Shown one piece after another: positions 9,103 through 15,750 of a DNA stretch of 64,000 bases. The notes under the pieces were generated by a model. The model ran no database searches, had not been told where the DNA came from, and was given only the letters and a program-made list of their open reading frames with translations. A program made the translations under genes and the position numbers. How positions within the stretch are numbered: the stretch's first letter is position 1; each line of letters opens with the position of its first letter. This DNA is from JALORV01 sp963702595. Its GTDB lineage: Bacteria > Pseudomonadota > Gammaproteobacteria > Burkholderiales > Burkholderiaceae_F. Location of the stretch: positions 1 through 64,000 of the forward strand of contig CAVPDC010000019.1 in assembly GCA_963702595.1 (NCBI GenBank). The letters are read 5' to 3'.

Positions 9103-9429
9103 CTATCTCGGCTTTGTCGGCATGGGAATGACGTTCGGCTCTGCAACGCGCCCTGTCGCGGGCGGTGTTACGCGCTGAAGGAACTGCGGTGCAACGTTCC
9201 ATTGCTGGCCGGTTTCAGCAATGACTGTGACAGTTTTGCGGTTGTAGCGGGTCAATACACCCGTGACTGGCGGGTGGCCGTCCGGCTGAAACTGGACGCG
9301 CTCGCCGACCTTAAACTCCATCATCTGAACGTGAGATCTCATTTGCTGCAAGAGTCGCAGGCGCTCGACGATGCGATGGTTGAGGTCAACCAGGTCCGCT
9401 TCGCTCAGGCGGTCAATGTCTATCTTCAT
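9103..9429 (-). CDS. Conserved hypothetical protein (108 aa)
   Basis: 108 residues from ATG 9429. An N-terminal helix (LSEADLVDLNHRIVERLRLLQQ) is followed by a small beta-rich segment (KVGERVQFQPDGHPPVTGVL and TVTVIAETGQQWNVAPQFLQ) that looks like an SH3/KOW-type barrel. I do not know its function. It lies 25 bases downstream of the higA stop in the same orientation and could be the third gene of that operon. The in-frame extension to 9504 overlaps higA and was rejected. Confidence 0.7.
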   Translation of the reverse strand: MKIDIDRLSEADLVDLNHRIVERLRLLQQMRSHVQMMEFKVGERVQFQPDGHPPVTGVLTRYNRKTVTVIAETGQQWNVAPQFLQRVTPPATGRVAEPNVIPMPTKPR

Positions 9430-9454
9430 GGGCCACGCTCCCCGGCGTTTCCGG

Positions 9455-9742
9455 TTACGCGGCTTCAAGCTCGAAGTGAACCTTGCGACCGATCGCGGTC
9501 GCAAGGTTCACCAGGGCATCCAGCGAGAACCTGGAAACCCGCCCGCGCAGCAGGTCGTTCATCCGTGGCTGCGTGACACCGCAGCGGCGCGCCGCCTCGA
9601 CTTGGGTCCAGCCGTTTTCCTTGACGATTGCCGCGATCTTCTGCATCAGTTCCGTCCGCGCCCGCAGGTTGGCTGCCTGCTCAGGGGTGTCAGCCAGTGC
9701 ATCCCACACGCTGTCGTAACGATCCACAGCCTTCTTCTTCAC
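9455..9742 (-). CDS. higA: HigA-like XRE antitoxin
   Basis: 95-residue DNA-binding antitoxin with an XRE helix-turn-helix (NGWTQVEAARRCGVTQPRMN, about 43-62) and the C-terminal SLDALVNLATAIGRKVHFEL segment found in antitoxins paired with Gp49/RelE-like toxins. It starts at GTG 9742, whose TG overlaps the TGA that would end the toxin frame (9739-9741), a typical toxin-antitoxin coupling. It should bind the toxin and repress the operon through the palindrome upstream of the toxin. Confidence 0.88.
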   Translation of the reverse strand: MKKKAVDRYDSVWDALADTPEQAANLRARTELMQKIAAIVKENGWTQVEAARRCGVTQPRMNDLLRGRVSRFSLDALVNLATAIGRKVHFELEAA

Positions 9743-10065
9743 GTTCGTTCCTTTACGACCTGCGCCAGTCGCTGTCTGGCGACGTCCACATCGCGCTTCG
9801 ATGTCGCCTGTGTCTTCTTCTGGAACGCATGCAAGACATAGACGGCATCGCGCAGCCTTGCCGTTTAGATCACCCGGTAGGTTCCCGAGTCGTCCCAGAT
9901 CCTGATCTCTTCGACGCCTTTACCTATCGCCGGCATCGGTTTGCAGTCGTCCGGTGTCTGCCCACGCTGAACCTTGTCGAGCTGATAGCCCGCGTCATGC
10001 CGTGCATCTTCTGGAAACTCGCGCAATCGCTTGAGCGAATCACCGACGAAGACAATGGACTTCAT
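9739..10065 (-). pseudogene. higB: HigB/RelE-like toxin with internal stop
   Basis: Ribosome-dependent mRNA interferase of the Gp49/RelE type. The open part (ATG 10065, 66 residues: KRLREFPEDARHDAGYQLDK, GKGVEEIRIWDDSGTYRVI) ends at TAA 9865-9867. The same frame continues after the stop with TARLRDAVYVLHAFQKKTQA and closes at TGA 9739-9741, overlapping higA by two bases. Full length would be 108 residues with codon 67 read as Tyr, the residue expected in RVIY. The lesion is a substitution (TAY to TAA), unlike the one-base indels elsewhere. Truncation removes the C-terminal catalytic strand, so the toxin is probably inactive. Confidence 0.85.
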
Positions 10066-10072
10066 CGCAGCA

Positions 10073-10092
10073 ATATATCAGTACGGATATAT
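10073..10092. promoter_or_regulatory. Palindromic operator of the higBA-like operon
   Basis: Perfect 7-bp inverted repeat (ATATATC / GATATAT) with a 6-bp spacer, 8 bases upstream of the toxin ATG. On the minus strand it contains TATATT, a usable -10 hexamer. Position and A/T-rich symmetry fit autoregulation by the HigA-type antitoxin. Confidence 0.6.
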
Positions 10093-10471
10093 GAGTGCAA
10101 GCGGCGAGTACCGCGTGAATTTCGAACGTCATGTCGGTTTACTGGCAACAGCGCGTTGCCCACTTCGTCCGCTCTTGGGCAGAGAAACGCTTTTCCGATC
10201 GGCCACTGTGGGGCGAATCAGCCGCCGTGGGGTAACGACAGAAAATGGCCGTACTGTCCGAACATGCACGGCCGACCGAAGTATTTTAGAGGGCCGCTCT
10301 TGAGCAGTCTGCGCGGTTGCCGTCCAGCATTATCAGTGGCTGGTCTGAGGCACTACGGGTAGCGCACCTTGCGCATACCACGCCGCAGTCACGCCGCTGG
10401 TTGAGGGCACGTCCTGGACTGCCTGCGGCAATTGCCACGAGTCCGACAGCTCCCGCGCAGCGCGCCGCCGG
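10093..10471. other. 379-bp gap without a gene
   Basis: No credible ORF. It holds repeat copy 10 (10167-10181) and a GGCCACTGTGGGGCGAATC block after it. Nothing else recognised. Confidence 0.45.
10167..10181 (+). repeat. Degenerate GTCCGCT repeat, copy 10
   Basis: Core GTCCGCTCTTGGGCA about 100 bases upstream of the higB-like start; the last clear copy in the window. Confidence 0.45.
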
Positions 10472-10621
10472 TCAAATCATCCAGACGGTCAATAGAACGG
10501 CCCACGCAAGCAGGCCGAGGGCGACGCCGATGCCGATACCGCGCGCGGCGACCAGTTCCTGGCTGCGGCGCGTCACCCGGCGCAGGGCCGAGCGGTCCGT
10601 GTTCTCTGGCTTCGACATCAT
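10472..10621 (-). CDS. Small single-span membrane protein (49 aa)
   Basis: A short ORF starting ATG 10621 with a basic N-terminus (about 27 residues, Arg-rich) and one hydrophobic segment GIGIGVALGLLAWAVLLTVW, then a stop. Its ATG overlaps the TGA of the upstream ORF (ATGA, 10618-10621), suggesting translational coupling. Charge distribution predicts one membrane helix with the N-terminus inside. No family recognised; support rests on the coupling and the clear membrane segment. Confidence 0.45.
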   Translation of the reverse strand: MMSKPENTDRSALRRVTRRSQELVAARGIGIGVALGLLAWAVLLTVWMI

Positions 10622-10884
10622 GACTCGTCCGCCGCTGCCGTGGTCCGATGCAGGTCCACGTGCCTCGGAAGGAATGCTCCCGCGCGTACTTCCATGCGTG
10701 TTGCCGGCTGCGTGAGTCGGCCGTTGCCGCGTCGTCGGGGACTGGCGTACAGGCAGAGCCGATCACGGCTCCGGGCATTCCGGTCGTCGACCGGGCCCGG
10801 GCTGCTGTGCCGGCCGATCGCCTCGAGCTGCGGCTTCGTGCCAGGGGCGTGAAACGCCTCCAGCTGATCGCTGCGTAGGTCCAT
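10618..10884 (-). CDS. Hypothetical protein (88 aa)
   Basis: Starts at ATG 10884 with AAGGAG 10 bases upstream, a good ribosome binding site, and ends on a TGA overlapping the next ORF's ATG. The sequence begins MDLRSDQLEAFHAPGT and is rich in Arg (TRMEVRAGAFLPRHVDL). I do not recognise a family. With the downstream 49-residue membrane protein it forms a possible two-gene operon divergent from the LysR gene, so it may be the LysR target. Confidence 0.4.
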   Translation of the reverse strand: MDLRSDQLEAFHAPGTKPQLEAIGRHSSPGPVDDRNARSRDRLCLYASPRRRGNGRLTQPATRMEVRAGAFLPRHVDLHRTTAAADES

Positions 10885-11008
10885 CGTCGGGCGACTCCTT
10901 GGGCACAACGGGACTGCGTGGCGCGGCCTTGTGAGCCGCTTGATGGGTTGCATTTTCGACGGTTCATGACATCATTTCCAATAGAAAGATCTCGAGCCAG
11001 ACATTCAT

Positions 11009-11923
11009 ATGATGAATCTCAGGGCGATTGACCTGAACCTGCTTCCGGTTTTCGAGGCGGTGTACGAGGAGCGCAACATGACTCGTGCGGCCGAGCGGCT
11101 TGCGATGACGCAGCCCGCAGTCAGCAACGCCATGGCGCGCCTGCGAGCCGCGGCAGGCGACGAGCTATTCGTCGCGGGACGCCGCGGGGCAGCCGTCACG
11201 CCAGCCGCCGAGTTGCTCTATCCGAGGGTCAAGGGCGCTCTGGATGCCATCCGGGATGGTCTCGGCGAAACGCGCCACTTCGAGCCGCACGAGTCGAACA
11301 GGCGATTCACGGTTGGCATGCTGTACGCACCCGGCATCCGGCTCGGCCAGGCGTTCGCCGATTGGCTCAAGCGCGAAGCGCCGCTACTGAGCTGGAAGTG
11401 GGTGCCGCAGGAGAACCGGGAGGGAGGTGTGGCGGCACTTCGCGACGGTCGACTCGACTTCCTGATCGATCAGGCGAAGGCAAACGCACGTGACCTCGAG
11501 AGTGCGGAGCTATTCGCCGATGAACTGCAGGTCATCGCGGCCGGGCATCACCCAAGGATTGGAAAGACGCTGTCGCGCAAGCAATTCCTGACTGAGCGAC
11601 ACGTCGTTCATCGCAGTCTCCGGTTCCCGGGAAATCTCGTCCAGATCGAAGGTGCCCTGGGCAATCACGCCCTGGATGTCGCACTGGAAGTCCGTGAGCC
11701 CCTCGAGTTGCCGGTTTCGGTCGCGGGCACGGACTTCATCGCCGTGTGCAACCGCCGGCTCGCATCGCCGTGGACCAAGATGCTGGGCCTCAAGCTGCTG
11801 CCGCTGCCGTTCCGGGCGGCACCACTCAAGGCCCACGTGGTCTGGCATCGCAGCCGCCGGCGCGATGCGGGTCACCGGTGGGTGCGCGAGGGATTCATCC
11901 GGCTCGCAGCGAATTTCGACTAG
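11009..11923 (+). CDS. LysR-family transcriptional regulator
   Basis: 304-residue LysR-type regulator. The N-terminal winged HTH (about 8-66) reads LNLLPVFEAVYEERNMTRAAERLAMTQPAVSNAMARLR in sequence (NMTRAAERLAMTQPAVSNAM is the recognition region), followed by the linker helix and a periplasmic-binding-like effector domain (about 95-300: RRFTVGMLYAP, GRLDFLIDQA, VAGTDFIAVCNRRLA). The gene is divergent from the two small ORFs at 10.5-10.9 kb, the usual arrangement for a target. Effector unknown. Start ATG 11009, with a second ATG directly after it. Confidence 0.93.
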   Translation: MMNLRAIDLNLLPVFEAVYEERNMTRAAERLAMTQPAVSNAMARLRAAAGDELFVAGRRGAAVTPAAELLYPRVKGALDAIRDGLGETRHFEPHESNRRFTVGMLYAPGIRLGQAFADWLKREAPLLSWKWVPQENREGGVAALRDGRLDFLIDQAKANARDLESAELFADELQVIAAGHHPRIGKTLSRKQFLTERHVVHRSLRFPGNLVQIEGALGNHALDVALEVREPLELPVSVAGTDFIAVCNRRLASPWTKMLGLKLLPLPFRAAPLKAHVVWHRSRRRDAGHRWVREGFIRLAANFD

Positions 11924-12028
11924 CTCTTGCAGGTCGTGAGCTCGCTTGAGCGGGCAGAAGCCGGCGCGATCCTGCGGCCTGTCGCCTGCGGCGTGCAGTC
12001 GTGTCGGTGTGGCGGTGCCTTCGCCGCG

Positions 12029-12937
12029 TCAGTGCTGCAACCGGGCGTCTGCCTCGATCGTCTCGCCGCTGGCGAAAAGCTGAGCAGCGTCGACGGCGTC
12101 GAATGCGTACTGGCGGCCGCAGAAGTCGCACGTGACCGTCACCGTGGCCAGTTCAGCGATGATCGAATCGACTTCCTCGCGCCCGAGCGAAACCAGCATG
12201 CGGCCGATGCGCTCGCGTGAGCAACGGCAGGCGAAGCGCGGAGCGAGCGTCGCCTGAAGGTCCAGCACCTCCTGGCTGTAGAGGCGCTGCGCCAGATTCT
12301 CCGGCGACAGTCGAAGCAGCTCTTCGGCGCTCAGCGTGGCGCCGAGTGTCGTGACGCGGTCCCACGCATCTTCGTCGATGTCGCCGGCCGTTCCTCCGGT
12401 ATCAGGCAGTCGCTGCAAGAGGAGGCCGGCGCTGACGTCCTCGTCGGCAGCCAGCACGAGCCGCGTTTCGAGCTGCTCCGACTGGCGCATGTAGCTTTCA
12501 AGCACGTCGGCCATCGATTCGCCGTCGAGCGGAACGATGCCCTGGTACGGCTGTTGTCCCGGCACCGGATCGCGCGGATCAAGGGTGATCGCGAAGCGCC
12601 CGCGCCCGCTTCGATTGATCAGTTCGCGCATCGTCGCGCTTGACTCGACCGCTTGCTCGCTGAACTTTGCCGTCGCGCGCAGCGAGAGGTCCGGCTGGCA
12701 TTCCACCACCAGCAGCTTGACTGGCCCGTCGCCATAAACCTGCATGACCAGCGCGCCGTTGAACTTGATGTTGCTTGCGAGCAGGGCCGCCGCCGCCACC
12801 ATTTCGCCGAGCAGCCGCTTCACGGGCGCCGGATACCGGTGGTGCGCCGTCATCTCCCGCCAGGCGTCGGCGACCCGCACGAGTTCGCCCCGGACGGGCG
12901 CCCCGCGAAACATGAACTTCAGCAGGCGATCGGACAT
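12029..12937 (-). CDS. hslO: Hsp33 redox-regulated chaperone
   Basis: Cytosolic chaperone Hsp33, activated by oxidative unfolding. The N-terminal core has DRLLKFMFRGAPVRGELVR and the YPAPVKRLLGE helix typical of the family. The C-terminal zinc-binding redox switch is intact: C237-x-C239 (ACRCS) and C270-x2-C273 (TCDFCGR). Length 302 residues is normal. It lies 22 bases downstream of the gamma-carbonic anhydrase-like gene in the same orientation, a pairing common in betaproteobacteria. Confidence 0.97.
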   Translation of the reverse strand: MSDRLLKFMFRGAPVRGELVRVADAWREMTAHHRYPAPVKRLLGEMVAAAALLASNIKFNGALVMQVYGDGPVKLLVVECQPDLSLRATAKFSEQAVESSATMRELINRSGRGRFAITLDPRDPVPGQQPYQGIVPLDGESMADVLESYMRQSEQLETRLVLAADEDVSAGLLLQRLPDTGGTAGDIDEDAWDRVTTLGATLSAEELLRLSPENLAQRLYSQEVLDLQATLAPRFACRCSRERIGRMLVSLGREEVDSIIAELATVTVTCDFCGRQYAFDAVDAAQLFASGETIEADARLQH

Positions 12938-12959
12938 CGGCGCAGCGCTCGCGATGGCC

Positions 12960-13484
12960 TCAGCCGATGCGCTTGAGCGCGACCCGGTACAACTGCCCTC
13001 GCTCCGAGTAGACGGCGCTGTTGCGAAGGCAGCGCGCGACGGCGGCTTCGTCCAGCGTCCGTATGACTTTGCCGGGCGAGCCGACGACCAGCGAATTGTC
13101 CGGGATCACATCGCCCTCCCGCACGAGGGCGCCGGCGCCAATCAGGCAGTTGCGGCCGACCCTTGCGCCGTTCAGAACGATCGCCTGAATGCCGATGAGC
13201 GTGCCATCGCCGATCGTGCAGCCGTGCACCGAGGCCTGATGCCCGATGGTGACGTTCTCGCCGACGGTCAGCGGAAACCCCGGGTCGGTGTGCAGCGCGC
13301 TAGCTTCCTGGACGTTGCTGTCGGCACCGATGACGATCGGTTCGACGTCTCCGCGTATCGTCGCGTAGGGCCAGATGCTGACCCGAGCCCGCAGCTCAAC
13401 GCGGCCGATGACGGTCGCGGTCTCGAAGACGAAGGCCGTGGGGTCGATGACAGGAATGCGATCGCCGATCTGGTAGATGCTCAT
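12960..13484 (-). CDS. Gamma-carbonic anhydrase family protein (YrdA-like)
   Basis: 174-residue left-handed beta-helix protein of the YrdA/PaaY group. Hexapeptide repeats run from about 15 to 145 (VIGRVELRARVSIWPYATIR; IGDGTLIGIQAIVLNGARVG). The three zinc-ligand His are present in ALHTDPG and TIGHQASVHG, and the C-terminal helix closes the trimer. Members bind zinc; carbonic anhydrase activity is uncertain for many of them. First gene of a pair with hslO; divergent from the ferritin-like gene. Confidence 0.93.
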   Translation of the reverse strand: MSIYQIGDRIPVIDPTAFVFETATVIGRVELRARVSIWPYATIRGDVEPIVIGADSNVQEASALHTDPGFPLTVGENVTIGHQASVHGCTIGDGTLIGIQAIVLNGARVGRNCLIGAGALVREGDVIPDNSLVVGSPGKVIRTLDEAAVARCLRNSAVYSERGQLYRVALKRIG

Positions 13485-13591
13485 GCCGGGAAGGAGACTG
13501 AGTTGAAGGAACCAAGGCAGCCAGTGCTGCCACCTGGGAATGCGCCCGAGTTTACGGCGGAAGCTCGCCTTTGCCGGGACGCCGCAAGCGG

Positions 13592-14404
13592 ATGAGCGAA
13601 CTGCGCGCGGCGGCTCTCCGGGCCATTGCCATCGCCGAGCCCGCGGCGCGCTGTCGCGCCGTCGAGCGCCTGGCTGCGGTCAGTGAGGTCGACTTCGAAC
13701 GTCAATTGCGCCCCGATGGACCGGTGCCGGGGCGGCCCACCCGCCCGCGGCTGGTGGCCGCCGACAGGGTTCCGCGCCGTGATGCGCGCAGCGCCGACGG
13801 CCGCGCGGCCCTGTTGCACTCCATCGCGCACATCGAGTTCAATGCGATCGGACTCGCGCTCGACGCCATCTGGCGCTTCCCCGGCATGCCACCGGAGTAC
13901 TACTTCGACTGGCGCCAGGTGGCCCAGGAGGAGGCGCGTCACTACTCGTTGCTCGCGGCGCACCTGGGCACGCTCGGCTATCGCTACGGCGACTTTGATG
14001 CCCACGACGGCCTGTGGGAGGTCGCGGCCCGCACCGAAGGTGACGTCCTCGAGCGCATGGCGCTGGTGCCGCGGACGCTCGAGGCCCGCGGACTCGATGC
14101 CTCGCCGCGGCTGCGCGCCAAGCTCGCTGCCGCCGGCGACGCCGCGGCGGCAGCCATCCTGGACGTCATCCTGCGGGATGAGATCGGCCATGTGGCGATC
14201 GGCAACCGCTGGTTCCACTGGCTATGCGCCCGGCGTGGCCTGGACTCCATGGCGGCATACGCCGAAATCGCGGTGCTCCGCAGGGCGCCGCAGCTGCACG
14301 GCCCGTTCAACCTCGCCGCCCGTCGGGCCGCTGGCTTCACACCCGCGGAACTTGAGGCGCTGCAGCACTTGATACCGGACTCGCGTCAGATGACCCGGGA
14401 TTAG
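13592..14404 (+). CDS. DUF455 ferritin-like protein
   Basis: 270-residue ferritin-like four-helix protein of the DUF455 family. Metal-binding signatures are visible: IAHIEFNAIGLALDA (Glu and His), QEEARHYSLLAAHL (ExxH) and ILRDEIGHVAIGN (ExxH), giving a probable di-iron site. It ends in NLAARRAAGFTPAELEAL, a conserved family tail. Start taken at ATG 13592 (MSELRAAAL); an ATG at 13571 adds seven residues. The reaction is unknown; MiaE-like hydroxylases are distant relatives. Confidence 0.9.
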   Translation: MSELRAAALRAIAIAEPAARCRAVERLAAVSEVDFERQLRPDGPVPGRPTRPRLVAADRVPRRDARSADGRAALLHSIAHIEFNAIGLALDAIWRFPGMPPEYYFDWRQVAQEEARHYSLLAAHLGTLGYRYGDFDAHDGLWEVAARTEGDVLERMALVPRTLEARGLDASPRLRAKLAAAGDAAAAAILDVILRDEIGHVAIGNRWFHWLCARRGLDSMAAYAEIAVLRRAPQLHGPFNLAARRAAGFTPAELEALQHLIPDSRQMTRD

Positions 14405-14484
14405 CCTGCAACCGCGATCGCCGGCACGTGGTATCGAATTCAAAGTGGCGTGTCGATAAAGTTGCTAGCGATCGAGGAGGACGC

Positions 14485-14844
14485 ATGAATCTGGCTCTTA
14501 TCCTGAACACCCCGTTGACCGAACTACTCGGCCGCAAGAAGGCGCTTCCGCCGCTACCGGCCGTCGCGCCCAAGCCCAGGATGGGAGCAACGCTGTGCTG
14601 CGCCGGGTTGCGCATGTCGGTGCAGGCGGGTATGAGCGACGAGATGTGGGAATGGCTCGCCAGCCTGGGTTGGCGGGAGCTGCGCAATGGCGAAAACCGG
14701 CTCCATTACACGTCACTGTCGACCTCTTTGGTGAACCGGCTCTACGATGTCGGGCCGGACGATCGCCAGAAAGTGCTGCTGATGGCGATCCGGGAGGCGA
14801 CTCGCCCGCGGCGGGAGGCCGTTGCACGCAGCCCAATGAACTAA
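14485..14844 (+). CDS. Hypothetical protein, paralogue A
   Basis: 119 residues from ATG 14485, preceded by GAGGAGG at 5-bp spacing. The core GATLCCAGLRMSVQAGMSDE, then MWEWLASLGWREL, is closely repeated in the next gene, so the two are tandem paralogues. A Cys pair (CC) and a conserved NRL helix near the C-terminus are shared. No signal peptide or membrane segment. I do not recognise the family. Confidence 0.75.
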   Translation: MNLALILNTPLTELLGRKKALPPLPAVAPKPRMGATLCCAGLRMSVQAGMSDEMWEWLASLGWRELRNGENRLHYTSLSTSLVNRLYDVGPDDRQKVLLMAIREATRPRREAVARSPMN

Positions 14845-14908
14845 CCGGTTCGGGGGATACGGCGGGGCATCGCAGTCGCTAGAGTTTCATCTGGAGGAAT
14901 AGTCAGAA

Positions 14909-15280
14909 GTGGACTTGGTCGGACCGGTTCGGGATCGGGTACGAACGCTGCTGAACATTCGTGTTGAGCGCGGACTGCGGTCGGCAGGGCTAAAGCCGGG
15001 CATCGGCGCCCGGATCTGCTGCGACGACGTGCGCATGACCGTCCAGGCCGGCATGAGCGATGCGCTCTGGCAGTGGCTGTCCAAGCAGGGCTGGCGGGAG
15101 ATCACATTTCGCCCGGATCGGCGCCGCTATCGGGATGTCCCGACGGCCTATGTCACGCGCCTCATCGACTCGTATTCCGAGGAACGCGAACGTGTGTTGG
15201 CCGCCGCCATAGCCAATGCCTCTTATCGCGGCCGGGCGTTGCGACCCGGCACCTGGCCGACGAACAACGAACGGCGCTGA
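14909..15280 (+). CDS. Hypothetical protein, paralogue B
   Basis: 123 residues from GTG 14909, with GGAGG about 12 bases upstream. It shares with paralogue A the block GARICCDDVRMTVQAGMSDA, the W-x-WL..GWRE segment, and the C-terminal pattern YVTRLIDS...ERVLAAAI. N-termini differ. The conserved CC and RM.VQAGMSD motif are the likely functional core. Tandem position 64 bases after paralogue A points to a local duplication; the MaoC gene follows 7 bases later. Confidence 0.75.
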   Translation: MDLVGPVRDRVRTLLNIRVERGLRSAGLKPGIGARICCDDVRMTVQAGMSDALWQWLSKQGWREITFRPDRRRYRDVPTAYVTRLIDSYSEERERVLAAAIANASYRGRALRPGTWPTNNERR

Positions 15281-15287
15281 GCTGGCG

Positions 15288-15743
15288 ATGGCAACGCCAC
15301 GCGCGGCGCCGGCCACCGGCTGGCGGTTCTCGGAGTTTCGCCTCGGCGACACCTTCGGCTCGAAGGTCAAGGTCACGCCCGAACACCTCGATCAGGGCGC
15401 CGAACTGATCGGGGACTTCAATCCCCTGCACGTCGACGACACCTACGCGCGCTCCACGCGCTTCGGCGGTCGGATACTGCATGGCGTGCTGACCTCGGCA
15501 CTGATGAGTGCTCCGTTCGGTAATCTCGTTTCGGGCACGGCCCTGGGGTACCTGGAGCACAACGCGCGTTTCCTGGCTCCGGTGCGGCCGGGCGATGTGC
15601 TGGCGATCGAGTGGACCGTGACCGAACTGCTGCCGAAACCCGGACATGGCGGCGGCATCGTCGTAGCCGAGTGCGAAGCCCGTAATCAGACCGGCGAACT
15701 CGTTGCGACCGCGAGGGGCAAGATGCTCGTGGCCGACGCCTGA
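15288..15743 (+). CDS. MaoC-like (R)-enoyl-CoA hydratase
   Basis: 151-residue single hot-dog-fold hydratase. It contains the hydratase-2 motif IGDFNPLHVDDTYA with the catalytic Asp and His, and RFGGRILHGVLTSALMS, both typical of MaoC/PhaJ proteins that hydrate trans-2-enoyl-CoA. ATG 15288 is preferred to 15216, which would overlap the previous gene. It is convergent with the acyl-CoA synthetase gene (stop codons 7 bp apart), so shared acyl-CoA metabolism is plausible but they are not one operon. Confidence 0.9.
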   Translation: MATPRAAPATGWRFSEFRLGDTFGSKVKVTPEHLDQGAELIGDFNPLHVDDTYARSTRFGGRILHGVLTSALMSAPFGNLVSGTALGYLEHNARFLAPVRPGDVLAIEWTVTELLPKPGHGGGIVVAECEARNQTGELVATARGKMLVADA

Positions 15744-15750
15744 ATCTTCG

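Noticed and set aside
709..10181. Chromosomal integron with attC sites
   Set aside because: Single unrelated genes separated by repeats suggested it, but I found no paired RYYYAAC/GTTRRRY boxes, gene orientation is mixed and no integron integrase is present.
10389..10967. 192-codon minus-strand ORF
   Set aside because: Arg/Ser-rich without features; the two coupled small ORFs in another frame have better start signals.
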